NCBI GenBank assembly: GCA_964561535.1
Contig: CAZLPZ010000043.1
Location: 1 to 10,090 of the forward strand
Reading direction: 5' to 3'
DNA length: 10,090 bases
DNA from: CAZLPZ01 sp964561535
GTDB lineage: Bacteria; Pseudomonadota; Alphaproteobacteria; Micavibrionales; Micavibrionaceae
Part shown: positions 1 to 6,585 of the stretch, piece after piece
Layout of the letters: every line of letters starts with the position of its first letter
Numbering within the stretch: the stretch's first letter is position 1
Translations under genes and position numbers: made by a program
The notes under the pieces: model-generated
What the model saw: the letters and a program-made list of their open reading frames with translations, nothing else
Databases searched by the model: none
What the model was told of the DNA's origin: nothing

Positions 1-10
1 AGGGAAAAAT

Positions 11-86
<76 letters not shown>

Positions 87-165
87 ATTAAAGGGGTATC
101 ATATGTGTCTTGCGCCCTATTACTTAAGGGCGGCCTGCCACCCAAAGCCCCAACGGGGCGTAGGA

Positions 166-240
166 TGGTGCCGTTGAAGGGATTTGAACCCCCGACCCAC
201 GCATTACGAATGCGTTGCTCTACCCCTGAGCTACAACGGC
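166..240 (-). tRNA. tRNA-Thr (anticodon CGT)
   Basis: The minus strand gives a complete 75-nt cloverleaf with encoded CCA (166-168 on the plus strand). The acceptor stem is GCCGTTG/CAACGGC. The anticodon stem ACGCA/TGCGT closes the loop TTCGTAA, so the anticodon is CGT and the codon read is ACG. The T arm carries GGTTCAAATCC. It is the first gene of a likely Thr-Ala tRNA transcript. A small hairpin GCCCC-AAC-GGGGC (147-159) lies in the trailer between the two tRNAs; it has only a weak T-tract, so it is more likely a processing or spacer structure than a full terminator. Confidence 0.96.
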
Positions 241-288
241 GCCGGTGGATCCTACCCCCACAAAACGACGGGGCCGAACCGCGAGGGA

Positions 289-317
289 TATTTACGTCAG
301 TTTCGAAATGTTGTAAA
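289..317 (-). promoter_or_regulatory. Putative promoter of the tRNA-Thr/tRNA-Ala transcript
   Basis: On the minus strand, TTTACA (plus 312-317) and TAAATA (plus 289-294) are separated by 17 nt. A GC-rich discriminator (TCCCTCGCGG) follows, as is common for stable-RNA promoters. The predicted start is about 40 nt before tRNA-Thr. The -35 box matches sigma70 in 5 of 6 positions, but the -10 matches in only 3 of 6, so this is tentative. Confidence 0.35.
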
Positions 318-331
318 GGGGAAACTTGGGC

Positions 332-362
332 TTGACACCATCGCGCAAATCGTTTACATAAT
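332..362 (+). promoter_or_regulatory. Putative sigma70-type promoter of the 391-705 gene
   Basis: There is a perfect -35 hexamer TTGACA at 332-337. It is followed by an AT-rich -10 region: TACATA at 355-360 (17-nt spacer) or CATAAT at 357-362 (19-nt spacer). Transcription would start about 20 nt before the gene's Shine-Dalgarno. It is divergent from the proposed tRNA promoter at 289-317. Confidence 0.5.
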
Positions 363-390
363 ATATAAATCAAAAACAGGAGGGTAATAA

Positions 391-705
391 ATGAGTGAAC
401 CGGTTAGAGGGGTGTTGCGATCAGTTTGGAAAAATTTTTGTGATTGGGCGGATTATACGTTTATGGGAAGGAAGCCATGGTATCATGAGGCTAAAATCAA
501 CGGGAATAATCTGCCCCCGGATCAAGAAGATATAGGGATCGGTTCGACGGTTTTAGGGAACCCCATTCCTAAATTAAAGATAATTTCCCAAAATACTTAT
601 TCAATAACGCCTAAGTCTTTGGAACATCTTGAGGAGACAGAGGCCGGCAACACAGTATCTCTTATTCACCATATCACCGAACAAGCAACTTTAGGTCAGC
701 ACTAA
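391..705 (+). CDS. Hypothetical protein, 104 aa
   Basis: I do not recognise this family. The start is well supported: a strong Shine-Dalgarno AGGAGGG at 378-384 lies six bases before the ATG, and a TTGACA promoter sits just upstream. The product is a short, soluble-looking protein with no signal peptide or membrane segment. It is rich in Trp and aromatic residues in the first 50 positions (W13, W19, W50) and polar after that. There is one cysteine, near residue 17, and no metal-binding pattern. It is the only plus-strand gene I accept in the window. Its last 32 bases overlap the end of the convergent SCO-family gene. The good translation signals argue for a real gene; its function cannot be inferred from context. 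Confidence 0.7.
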   Translation: MSEPVRGVLRSVWKNFCDWADYTFMGRKPWYHEAKINGNNLPPDQEDIGIGSTVLGNPIPKLKIISQNTYSITPKSLEHLEETEAGNTVSLIHHITEQATLGQH

Positions 706-1309
706 TTATTTCTGCTGTATCATTCATGCGGTACAGTTTGATTAAATCGTGACCTGGGCCAAATAAATATAAAAACGTTGAATGATCAAATGTGTAATCA
801 TGAGGGCTGGTATCCACGCGCGCGGCATAGATTTTAAAGGCGTTAATCGCGGCCTGAATTTGTGCCGGCGTGCCTGTTAACCCGATAATACGCGGGTCAA
901 AATTATCGGTGTATTTTTTAAGGATTTCTGCTGTATCACGCGTTGGATCCACGGTGATAAAAAGAGGGGTGATCCGGGTCGCAAGCGGGGCGGGTAAGGC
1001 AGATAAAATATCAGCGATCTTAAGCAGTTCGGTTGGACAGATCGAAGGGCAATGCGTGAACCCAAAAAAGATTATTTTGTATTGTCCCGCATATGATTCT
1101 GGGGTGACGGTTACCCCATTTTCATTGGTTAATGTAAAGTCGCCTGTTAATCCGGCGGCCCCCTTGATGTAAGATGTGTCGATGAGTGTGTCAGGGCGGC
1201 CCGGTTCTAATGGGTTCTTTAAAATTATAAGAGTGGCCGTACCCATAAGGATCAAGAGCGCGATCACGAGAAATAAAATAATTCGGTTTTTGGGGGAAGA
1301 AAAAATCAT
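674..1309 (-). CDS. SCO1/SenC family copper chaperone (cytochrome c oxidase assembly)
   Basis: This is a thioredoxin-fold protein of 211 aa that, by family, delivers copper to or reduces the CuA site of cytochrome c oxidase on the periplasmic side of the inner membrane. One N-terminal membrane anchor is visible at about residues 10-30. The copper-binding CxxxC lies at C87-P-S-I-C91, inside the typical FGFTHCPSICP context, and the third ligand is H176 (YTFDHS). The conserved VDPxRD follows at 120-125. A TTG six bases upstream could extend the frame by two residues. I prefer the ATG at 1309 because AAAGGT lies nine bases before it and only about three before the TTG. The gene runs the same way as the Tad operon upstream but is separated from it by a strong terminator. 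No COX genes are visible, so its oxidase partner lies elsewhere. Confidence 0.93.
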   Translation of the reverse strand: MIFSSPKNRIILFLVIALLILMGTATLIILKNPLEPGRPDTLIDTSYIKGAAGLTGDFTLTNENGVTVTPESYAGQYKIIFFGFTHCPSICPTELLKIADILSALPAPLATRITPLFITVDPTRDTAEILKKYTDNFDPRIIGLTGTPAQIQAAINAFKIYAARVDTSPHDYTFDHSTFLYLFGPGHDLIKLYRMNDTAEIISADLKLLVR

Positions 1310-1325
1310 GTGCAATAGACCTTTG

Positions 1326-1370
1326 AATAAAGCACGGCCCTCCGGTTGATTCAGAGGGCCGTGCTTTATT
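1326..1370 (-). terminator. Rho-independent terminator of the Tad operon
   Basis: A perfect 17-bp inverted repeat (1326-1342 with 1354-1370) has an 11-nt loop and a GC-rich core CACGGCCCTC/GAGGGCCGTG. TTTATT closes the stem on the minus strand. It sits 15 bases after the stop of the TadG-like gene. Because the stem ends are symmetric (AATAAA/TTTATT), it could in principle act in both directions, but no plus-strand gene feeds into it. Confidence 0.88.
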
Positions 1371-1373
1371 ATA
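1368..1373 (-). promoter_or_regulatory. Possible -10 element for the SCO-family gene, inside the terminator
   Basis: The minus strand reads a perfect TATAAT here. It overlaps the distal arm of the terminator hairpin, and transcription would start near 1361. The sequence 16-18 nt upstream has no recognisable -35 hexamer, so the call rests on the -10 alone and on the lack of other room for a promoter between the terminator and the gene start at 1309. Confidence 0.3.
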
Positions 1374-1385
1374 GTCTCTTTTTAT

Positions 1386-2696
1386 TTATTCGACGACATA
1401 CAAATTACTGAGTTCCGCTGCAATCCGTTGGAACGTATCAATCAATTCTTCCTGGGTTGGCGCGTCATAATAGTTGGAGGGGTTCGTCGCGCAATCACGA
1501 AAATATCCTTTTGTTGTATCGTTAATAGCTGAAGTAAAGGTAATCGTATATACCTTTATTCCTTGAGCTTTCATGTTCGTACATGTTGTGAGCAGTTTTG
1601 TATCCAGGTTTGCATCGGTCAGGCGCAAGGTCGCCCAAGGCCCATAGGCACTATAGGACCCGTTTATATTATTATCACCGTCCGTCATAAGAATGGCGAC
1701 TTTACGAATTTGTTCATCGTTAAAATCGGTTCCTTCCCGAAAGGGAGCGTTCGGAGATAGCAGGCGATACCCCCATACCATACCGATATTGCTTAAGGTG
1801 TTTCCATTGGCGGTTAAACCGCTAATTTTTGATTTAATCGTTGCCTTTGCCGCCGTGAGGGGCAGAATATAGGCCTTATTACAGTTTGTATTCGGAGCTG
1901 ATGTACTTCCGCTGTTGGACACATACCGGTACATATTCCATTTCCAATTATTTTCGGAATCGACGACGTCATTATTGGGGGTTTGTTCTAAGATACATCC
2001 CCACCATGCGGTGGTGCTACCAGAACCACTTTGCTTAAATAAAAGGTTTGAGGGGTTGTTAACAAACGCCGTATCATATGTTGTCCCGTTGGGGTTTTTC
2101 CCCAGGCCATAGGGGCCAACGTTCACGGTCGTTGCAAATGGAACAAGTCCAATTCGAACAAGGTTTGAACAATCGGTACCGGGGCATAATATGTCAGTAA
2201 AACTTGTTGCGGCGGTACGTAATGTTCCAATGTTATTATTTGTAGACATCGATCCCGTAACATCGAGAACCATCGCAACTTCCACACCGCGGACTTGGCG
2301 TTGAACAACCGTATTACCGTTAATATTGACTTCAGAAATACCAAGGACCTGCATAAAAGATGTGTCCATTTCAACCGCCGCGGACACCCGTAAAATAGAT
2401 CCTGTTTGTTCAATAACGAGAGAAATATCTTGAGATGTCTCGTAGTTTTTTTCAAAATAGGCGCGTATGCGCGCCTCAAGCTCTGACGTACTCAGGTTTG
2501 CAGATCCTGCGCCGGCCAAAGCTGCCGCATCAAGGGCATGCGTTAAACGTTCTTTTTCAAGATAACTGCGGGCAATATCGACAGTGACACCCATGGCACC
2601 CACAACAACAGGGATGGCCAAGGCAAACGCCATCATGGTTGCCCCGGATGTATTATCCACATAACGTTTAAAAATATTTTTAATAGATGTCATCAT
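1386..2696 (-). CDS. TadG-like Tad/Flp pilus protein with von Willebrand A domain
   Basis: This 436-aa protein has the TadG-type layout. It has a short cytoplasmic N-terminus, a Gly-Ala membrane segment at about residues 21-42 (the TadE/G-like N-terminal domain), the usual LxxALDAAALAGA helix at 51-63, and a periplasmic von Willebrand A domain from about 137 to the end. The metal-binding MIDAS motif is seen as DVTGSMS (D145, T147, S149), with T300 and the TDG Asp D339 as the other likely contributors. Six cysteines (C171, C176, C234, C272, C372, C402) could form periplasmic disulfides. By family it is a minor pseudopilin or assembly protein of the tight-adherence pilus. A Shine-Dalgarno AAGGGGGA precedes the start. 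It is the last of three pseudopilin-like genes, 26 bases after the second, and is followed by a strong terminator. Confidence 0.9.
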   Translation of the reverse strand: MMTSIKNIFKRYVDNTSGATMMAFALAIPVVVGAMGVTVDIARSYLEKERLTHALDAAALAGAGSANLSTSELEARIRAYFEKNYETSQDISLVIEQTGSILRVSAAVEMDTSFMQVLGISEVNINGNTVVQRQVRGVEVAMVLDVTGSMSTNNNIGTLRTAATSFTDILCPGTDCSNLVRIGLVPFATTVNVGPYGLGKNPNGTTYDTAFVNNPSNLLFKQSGSGSTTAWWGCILEQTPNNDVVDSENNWKWNMYRYVSNSGSTSAPNTNCNKAYILPLTAAKATIKSKISGLTANGNTLSNIGMVWGYRLLSPNAPFREGTDFNDEQIRKVAILMTDGDNNINGSYSAYGPWATLRLTDANLDTKLLTTCTNMKAQGIKVYTITFTSAINDTTKGYFRDCATNPSNYYDAPTQEELIDTFQRIAAELSNLYVVE

Positions 2697-2722
2697 AGCA
2701 TCCCCCTTTTGGAATAGAATTT

Positions 2723-3244
2723 TTATGTGGGTAATCCCACAACAGCAGATTGTCTGCCGCGTAAATACGAAATTTCTTCCATATTAATTGGGCCAATAAT
2801 AAATCCAGTAAAAAATGGTTCATAGGTATAGGTAACTCGAACAACAACGACTCCTTCTCCGGGACTACCTAATTCACTCAACCCATTTGACATTGAGTCT
2901 GGAAGGCTTGTACCGCTGGTTTCTTCCCAAACAACATCTGGGTTACCGGAATCATCAAATTCATAACTTGCAATCGCGTATTCATATGTATCCAAGGAGT
3001 AGGGGTTCATAGAGACTTGTCCCGCAAGAATAGCATTTTGTCGATCAACTAAACTGGGATTGGGCAATCGTGTAATTAAATCGGCTGTTGTTTGTGCAGC
3101 GTTAATTAATTTTTGATTTGACATCAATCCGTTTCCAAGATCAACAAGGGAAACCATCATAACAACAAGGGTTGGGAAAATTAATGCGGCCTCGATCGCA
3201 GCGACCCCATCTGTTTGATTTTTCCATTTTTTAAAGAATAACAT
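2723..3244 (-). CDS. TadE-like minor pseudopilin (second of pair)
   Basis: This 173-aa protein has a basic N-terminus followed by a TadE-type processing and membrane region, DGVAAIEAALIFP, with the conserved Glu at residue 18 and one membrane helix to about residue 38. The remainder is periplasmic. Such proteins are minor pseudopilins of the Tad/Flp secretion pilus, processed by the TadV prepilin peptidase. An upstream in-frame ATG at 3253 would overlap the previous stop as ATGA. However, the Shine-Dalgarno GGGAGG directly abuts that ATG and lies nine bases before the ATG at 3244, so I chose the latter (three residues shorter). It is followed closely by the TadG-like gene, so the three are one operon. 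No peptidase, ATPase (TadA) or secretin gene is present in this window. Confidence 0.87.
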   Translation of the reverse strand: MLFFKKWKNQTDGVAAIEAALIFPTLVVMMVSLVDLGNGLMSNQKLINAAQTTADLITRLPNPSLVDRQNAILAGQVSMNPYSLDTYEYAIASYEFDDSGNPDVVWEETSGTSLPDSMSNGLSELGSPGEGVVVVRVTYTYEPFFTGFIIGPINMEEISYLRGRQSAVVGLPT

Positions 3245-3249
3245 TTTTA

Positions 3250-3777
3250 TCATCCTCCCGAAAATTCGTATGGTTCTGTTTGTAATACAATGGTGGACAT
3301 CATAAATTTTGTTTGCTCTGGTCCATCTGCCATTAATGTTCCAATGAGAGGCGTTAAGAGAGGATAAAAATAAACGGTCCGGATCAAGGTAACTTGATTA
3401 GATCCGCCAGGATTAAACCCACTTGAAGATAAATTTCCATTAACATCAAATGTAGGGGGAGAATTTGCGACATCATCAAACCCCCCATTCAAGGTCATGA
3501 CTTCGTATTGGATTGCATTGCAATTTAAGAATACGCTTGCGACACGACATAATTCATCACGAAAAACAGTTTCAGGGTCACCGGTACTTTGTTGAGATTG
3601 GCCGGTTCGAATAAGGCGGGCGGCACTGTTGGTTGAGTCTTGAAGAACGCTGTTTGCCGCATACATTAAAGAAAGTTCGATCAATCCAATCAAAGCAAAA
3701 ACAAAGGGAATGCCGACGATCGCAAATTCAACGGCGGTTGACCCTTTTTTCGAATGGATGAAGTAATTAAACATCAT
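3250..3777 (-). CDS. TadE-like minor pseudopilin (first of pair)
   Basis: This 175-aa protein opens with a short basic segment, then KKGSTAVEFAIVGIPF, the typical TadE motif with Glu at residue 17, and a membrane helix at about 18-40. Residues 47-60 (LQDSTNSAARLIRT) match the alpha-helical spine common in TadE proteins, and a cysteine pair follows (C77 in ELCR and C85 in FLNC). By family it is a minor pseudopilin of the tight-adherence pilus in the inner membrane and periplasm. Two tandem ATGs are possible starts; GGGG lies four bases before the first and seven before the second, so the second Met may be the true one. It is the first gene of the three-gene pseudopilin operon, with an AT-rich promoter region just upstream. 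Confidence 0.88.
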   Translation of the reverse strand: MMFNYFIHSKKGSTAVEFAIVGIPFVFALIGLIELSLMYAANSVLQDSTNSAARLIRTGQSQQSTGDPETVFRDELCRVASVFLNCNAIQYEVMTLNGGFDDVANSPPTFDVNGNLSSSGFNPGGSNQVTLIRTVYFYPLLTPLIGTLMADGPEQTKFMMSTIVLQTEPYEFSGG

Positions 3778-3788
3778 TTATCCCCAAA

Positions 3789-3808
3789 TTTATATCAAAT
3801 TTATACCA
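3789..3808 (-). promoter_or_regulatory. Tandem extended -10 promoters of the Tad pseudopilin operon
   Basis: The minus strand carries TGGTATAAA (plus 3800-3808) and, 11 bp downstream, TGATATAAA (plus 3789-3797). Both are TGn-TATAAA extended -10 elements embedded in a GRTATAAATTT direct repeat. No good -35 hexamer is visible, as is typical of extended -10 promoters. They lie between the upstream terminator (3821-3845) and the first Tad gene start at 3777, the only place an independent promoter for the operon can be. Confidence 0.5.
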
Positions 3809-3820
3809 AAATTCTGGCAT

Positions 3821-3845
3821 AAAAAAACATACCCATGGGCATGTT
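3821..3845 (-). terminator. Rho-independent terminator after the membrane-protein gene
   Basis: On the minus strand, AACATGCC-CATG-GGTATGTT forms an 8-bp stem with one G-U pair and a 4-nt loop. The T-run that follows reaches plus 3821. It lies about 43 bases after the stop of the 3888-4403 gene and before the Tad promoter, so it separates the pseudokinase group from the Tad operon. Confidence 0.8.
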
Positions 3846-3887
3846 CATTCCTTATTTTGCGCTTCAAGGGGTAAAGAAGTTCTGAAA

Positions 3888-4403
3888 TTAAGATTCATTT
3901 TGATGTAATGGAAATCCGTTGCCGTCCAGGGGAATCTCACCCGTGACTTCGGGGCCCCATCGACGTTTTAATTCCGCTTGACGTTTGATCATCATGTCCA
4001 ATTGTTGTTTGGCGCGGGCCGTCATAATGACATTACTCATTCCTGACATTGTCCAATCAAGGAAATATCCGGCAACAGCGCCAGAATACATTAAGATTAT
4101 ATTGAGAGGTTCTGTCAAAATAGCATAGGCGGTATCAAGTGTTTGTACTTTTAGGGCTATATCCATGAGAAATGGCATACATCCAATAAAATTCATAAGG
4201 CCAACGGTTAAGGTTCTGGTTTTATCGCGTGTGGTATCCACCAATAGGGCTGCAATCGTGGGCAACATACCCACAATTAAAACAACAGTAACCGGTAAAA
4301 AAGCAGCACCGATCAGGGTGGTCATCATTAAAAAAAGTCGAGCACTTAAACTTGGGCCTTTTTTATATTTTTTTTGAGGAGGGGGAGAGGGGACATCTAC
4401 CAT
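3888..4403 (-). CDS. Small multi-pass membrane protein of unknown function
   Basis: This 171-aa protein has a basic, proline-rich N-terminus (PSPPPQKKYKKGP, residues 5-17). About four hydrophobic segments follow: roughly 22-38, 39-55, 65-84 and 97-116, the last two separated by a short polar stretch. The cytoplasmic-looking C-terminal tail from about residue 128 is rich in charged residues (MIKRQAELKRRWG, 138-150). I recognise no enzymatic motif. Its ATG overlaps the stop of the pseudokinase gene by 7 bases (ATGGTAG), and an excellent GGAGG sits six bases before it, inside the 3' end of that gene. The two genes are therefore translationally coupled and their products probably act together at the inner membrane. 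A terminator follows. I can name no function. Confidence 0.8.
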   Translation of the reverse strand: MVDVPSPPPQKKYKKGPSLSARLFLMMTTLIGAAFLPVTVVLIVGMLPTIAALLVDTTRDKTRTLTVGLMNFIGCMPFLMDIALKVQTLDTAYAILTEPLNIILMYSGAVAGYFLDWTMSGMSNVIMTARAKQQLDMMIKRQAELKRRWGPEVTGEIPLDGNGFPLHQNES

Positions 4404-6463
4404 TGCATTCCTCCTTTTAAAAGATGCATTAATACAAATCCGGCGGCGGAGAGCGACATTAAAAGACCTGCAAGGAGGGCTGCAAGATCTCGTCCAGCCT
4501 GTACGCCGAACCGGCCTTGTGTTTTTAAAGCCTCTGTCATTTGTATTTTTTGAATAGATAAATTATAATATTCGTTCATGGCATGACGAAATTCATTTTG
4601 ATCGCGCCTTATTCGATCTTGATCAAATAAGGTATCTGCGATTTTGATAATGGATCCGGATTCTTTCAGGTCTTCAACTTTTTTCCGGATTGATTTTTGT
4701 ATATCACGATCATGAAAACGTGCGTATAAGGGCTCGGCAATTTCTGTGACCCACTTGGATAGGCCAGGTAAAGGAGTCTTATGAGAGGTGAGTTGAATAG
4801 CCGAGAGAACACTGATGACACCGGTTGCTGTGCGATAGGGCTCATTTGCACCTAACTCTGGGAGATAACGTTCAATGACATGCCGTTCACGCATAGATAA
4901 AAAAGCAATCATATGGCGATCTAATAATCGTTCAGGACGGCTTTTCGTTTCCGATATGATATCGAGAGCATGAATCATTTGTTCGGATGTGTGAACGTAA
5001 AAATTTTGAAGGGCAGGGCTGAGGCAATGTATATCAGGAGCAAGAAAATATAGGCAGCGTTCAATACCGTACCCGATCAATCGTTGCTTAATAAATTGCT
5101 GACACTGCTCAAATTTATTGATAATCATATTAAAGTCAGCGGGCAATTCATATTGCATGTTCATCCAAAAGGGGACGATTTGATCATTCATGAGTTCCAC
5201 GATGGGTTTGACATTTTGGTCATGAACAATGAGATCTCCAAGAACTAATCCAAATGAATCGGGAAAAAGGGCCAGCTTTTCGTATAAAATAGGAAATTGA
5301 GGTTCCATCGCGGCACAAAGTCGTGCGACAGTGCGTTCAGGTCCATTGGGATGTGCGACGTGTTCATGCCCAGATTCAACCGCTTCATCATATCGTGTTT
5401 CAAGGCGTGCATCACTGACGGATCTGCGAATCCATTGCTTAATATCTCCGGATTCAATCAATTTCATGGCCCCGGATACATTTCGCGCCGCGTGATGGGC
5501 GAGTAGGCTGGGAAGCAGAATTTTCTCAGTGCCTAAAATGATATGACGAGATCCTTTTAATCGTTTGCTGCCCTGACGGTGTCCAACGCGTTTGCCGTCC
5601 GCCCATTCTAAAATATCCGCAATTGTCCATCTTGTTTCGGGATCATCATATAAAAGTCCGCGCAAGAGTTCCAAAAGATTACTTGGAACTCGTTCATTTT
5701 CAATGAGGGTTGAAAAAGTTCCAAGATCAATTTTACTCATCAACAGTTCTTCTTTTGATTTACCAAAAAAGGGATCTTGTGTTCGAAGTAAAACAGCGCA
5801 TGTAACACCCAATGCATAGAGATCGTCTGAAGCTGCTCCTAACCCTCGGCCCATGGGTTGTGCGATTGCCAGAGGGGGGGGGAGGTATAATTCAGGTTGG
5901 GAGGATAGATAGGTACCGGATAAACAATCCCCAACAATGATCCGCTGCAGCGGGGTTGTACCTCCATCAAATAAATTAGATGCCCGAATATTGCCATGGA
6001 CCATGTCTGCATTATGAATTTCTTGAAGGAGGCTGACCAACGGTTTAATGACAATATTTAAAACGGTATCGGGGCGCCATCCATAAGCCTCAGGCTCACC
6101 GGTGTTTGGGATAATGGGGTTCCCAAATGTATTTTCATAAATAAATCCATATCGTTCAACACCTTCAGGGGAGGTAATAATGCCCCGCCCAACCAATCGG
6201 GGGATATGCGTACTTTGAAGAGCTGTGTATTTTTCAGAAATATTTAACCGCGGGACTGTCGTTCGGTCGCAAATATAGGCAAGGCAAGGGTGTCCGCGGC
6301 TGGATTTTGCATGGTATACATGCACATTAGAGGGGGCAAACCGCGGCAAGGGGTGATCGAAAAAAACATCGAAATCAGATCTTAAATGGCCAAGGCGCCC
6401 CCCCAATTTGATTGTGGAAAGTTGGTTTTGATCAGGAATGGGGGGAACGTGAATCAGGGCCAT
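4397..6463 (-). CDS. Tail-anchored protein with degenerate Ser/Thr kinase-like domain (probable pseudokinase)
   Basis: This 688-aa protein has a protein-kinase-like domain at about residues 30-290. The catalytic loop region reads H156-G-N-I-R-A-S-N163, where an active kinase has HRDxKxxN, so the catalytic Asp is Asn (N158). The DFG region is GDC (D179 kept, Phe and Gly missing), and no VAxK lysine is evident (LAYICDR near 61-67). Structural residues are kept: DLYALG (D214) and DPETRWT (R278). Residues 300-650 are a long helical region with no recognised motif. A hydrophobic helix at 660-682, six residues from the end, suggests a tail anchor with the bulk in the cytoplasm. I infer a pseudokinase scaffold or regulator; weak activity cannot be excluded. 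The ATG has no visible Shine-Dalgarno. A run of nine C (plus 5874-5882) encodes PPP at 195-197. It overlaps the membrane-protein gene by 7 bases. Confidence 0.82.
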   Translation of the reverse strand: MALIHVPPIPDQNQLSTIKLGGRLGHLRSDFDVFFDHPLPRFAPSNVHVYHAKSSRGHPCLAYICDRTTVPRLNISEKYTALQSTHIPRLVGRGIITSPEGVERYGFIYENTFGNPIIPNTGEPEAYGWRPDTVLNIVIKPLVSLLQEIHNADMVHGNIRASNLFDGGTTPLQRIIVGDCLSGTYLSSQPELYLPPPLAIAQPMGRGLGAASDDLYALGVTCAVLLRTQDPFFGKSKEELLMSKIDLGTFSTLIENERVPSNLLELLRGLLYDDPETRWTIADILEWADGKRVGHRQGSKRLKGSRHIILGTEKILLPSLLAHHAARNVSGAMKLIESGDIKQWIRRSVSDARLETRYDEAVESGHEHVAHPNGPERTVARLCAAMEPQFPILYEKLALFPDSFGLVLGDLIVHDQNVKPIVELMNDQIVPFWMNMQYELPADFNMIINKFEQCQQFIKQRLIGYGIERCLYFLAPDIHCLSPALQNFYVHTSEQMIHALDIISETKSRPERLLDRHMIAFLSMRERHVIERYLPELGANEPYRTATGVISVLSAIQLTSHKTPLPGLSKWVTEIAEPLYARFHDRDIQKSIRKKVEDLKESGSIIKIADTLFDQDRIRRDQNEFRHAMNEYYNLSIQKIQMTEALKTQGRFGVQAGRDLAALLAGLLMSLSAAGFVLMHLLKGGMQW

Positions 6464-6547
6464 CTGGACGACAATACGGGAAATTCTCGGGCGGGACGCC
6501 GAGCAAGAGGAATATCTAACCCGTTCAGGATATCGTGTTTGGTAAGA

Positions 6548-6553
6548 ATTGTA
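6548..6553 (-). promoter_or_regulatory. Possible -10 element upstream of the pseudokinase gene
   Basis: The minus strand reads TTTTACAATTC, with TACAAT matching the -10 consensus in 5 of 6 positions. The best upstream partner is TTGGAT at a long 19-nt spacing. If real, the leader to the ATG at 6463 would be about 80 nt. Transcription through from the ankyrin gene promoter is equally possible. Confidence 0.25.
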
Positions 6554-6585
6554 AAATAGAGGTTAGGGCCTTATCCAACCGAATA

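Noticed and set aside
147..159. A terminator between the two tRNAs (GCCCC-AAC-GGGGC).
   Set aside because: The stem is only five bp and followed by just TTT on the minus strand; it is too weak to call a terminator.
391..1309. A toxin-antitoxin pair.
   Set aside because: The genes are convergent, one is a clear SCO1/SenC protein, and the small protein shows no toxin or antitoxin motif.
1310..1315. TTG start for the SCO-family gene, two codons upstream.
   Set aside because: The Shine-Dalgarno AAAGGT is only about three bases from the TTG but nine from the ATG.
2123..2479. A 118-codon minus-strand frame inside the TadG-like gene.
   Set aside because: It is an alternate frame of the real gene, which shows a clear vWA domain in its own frame.
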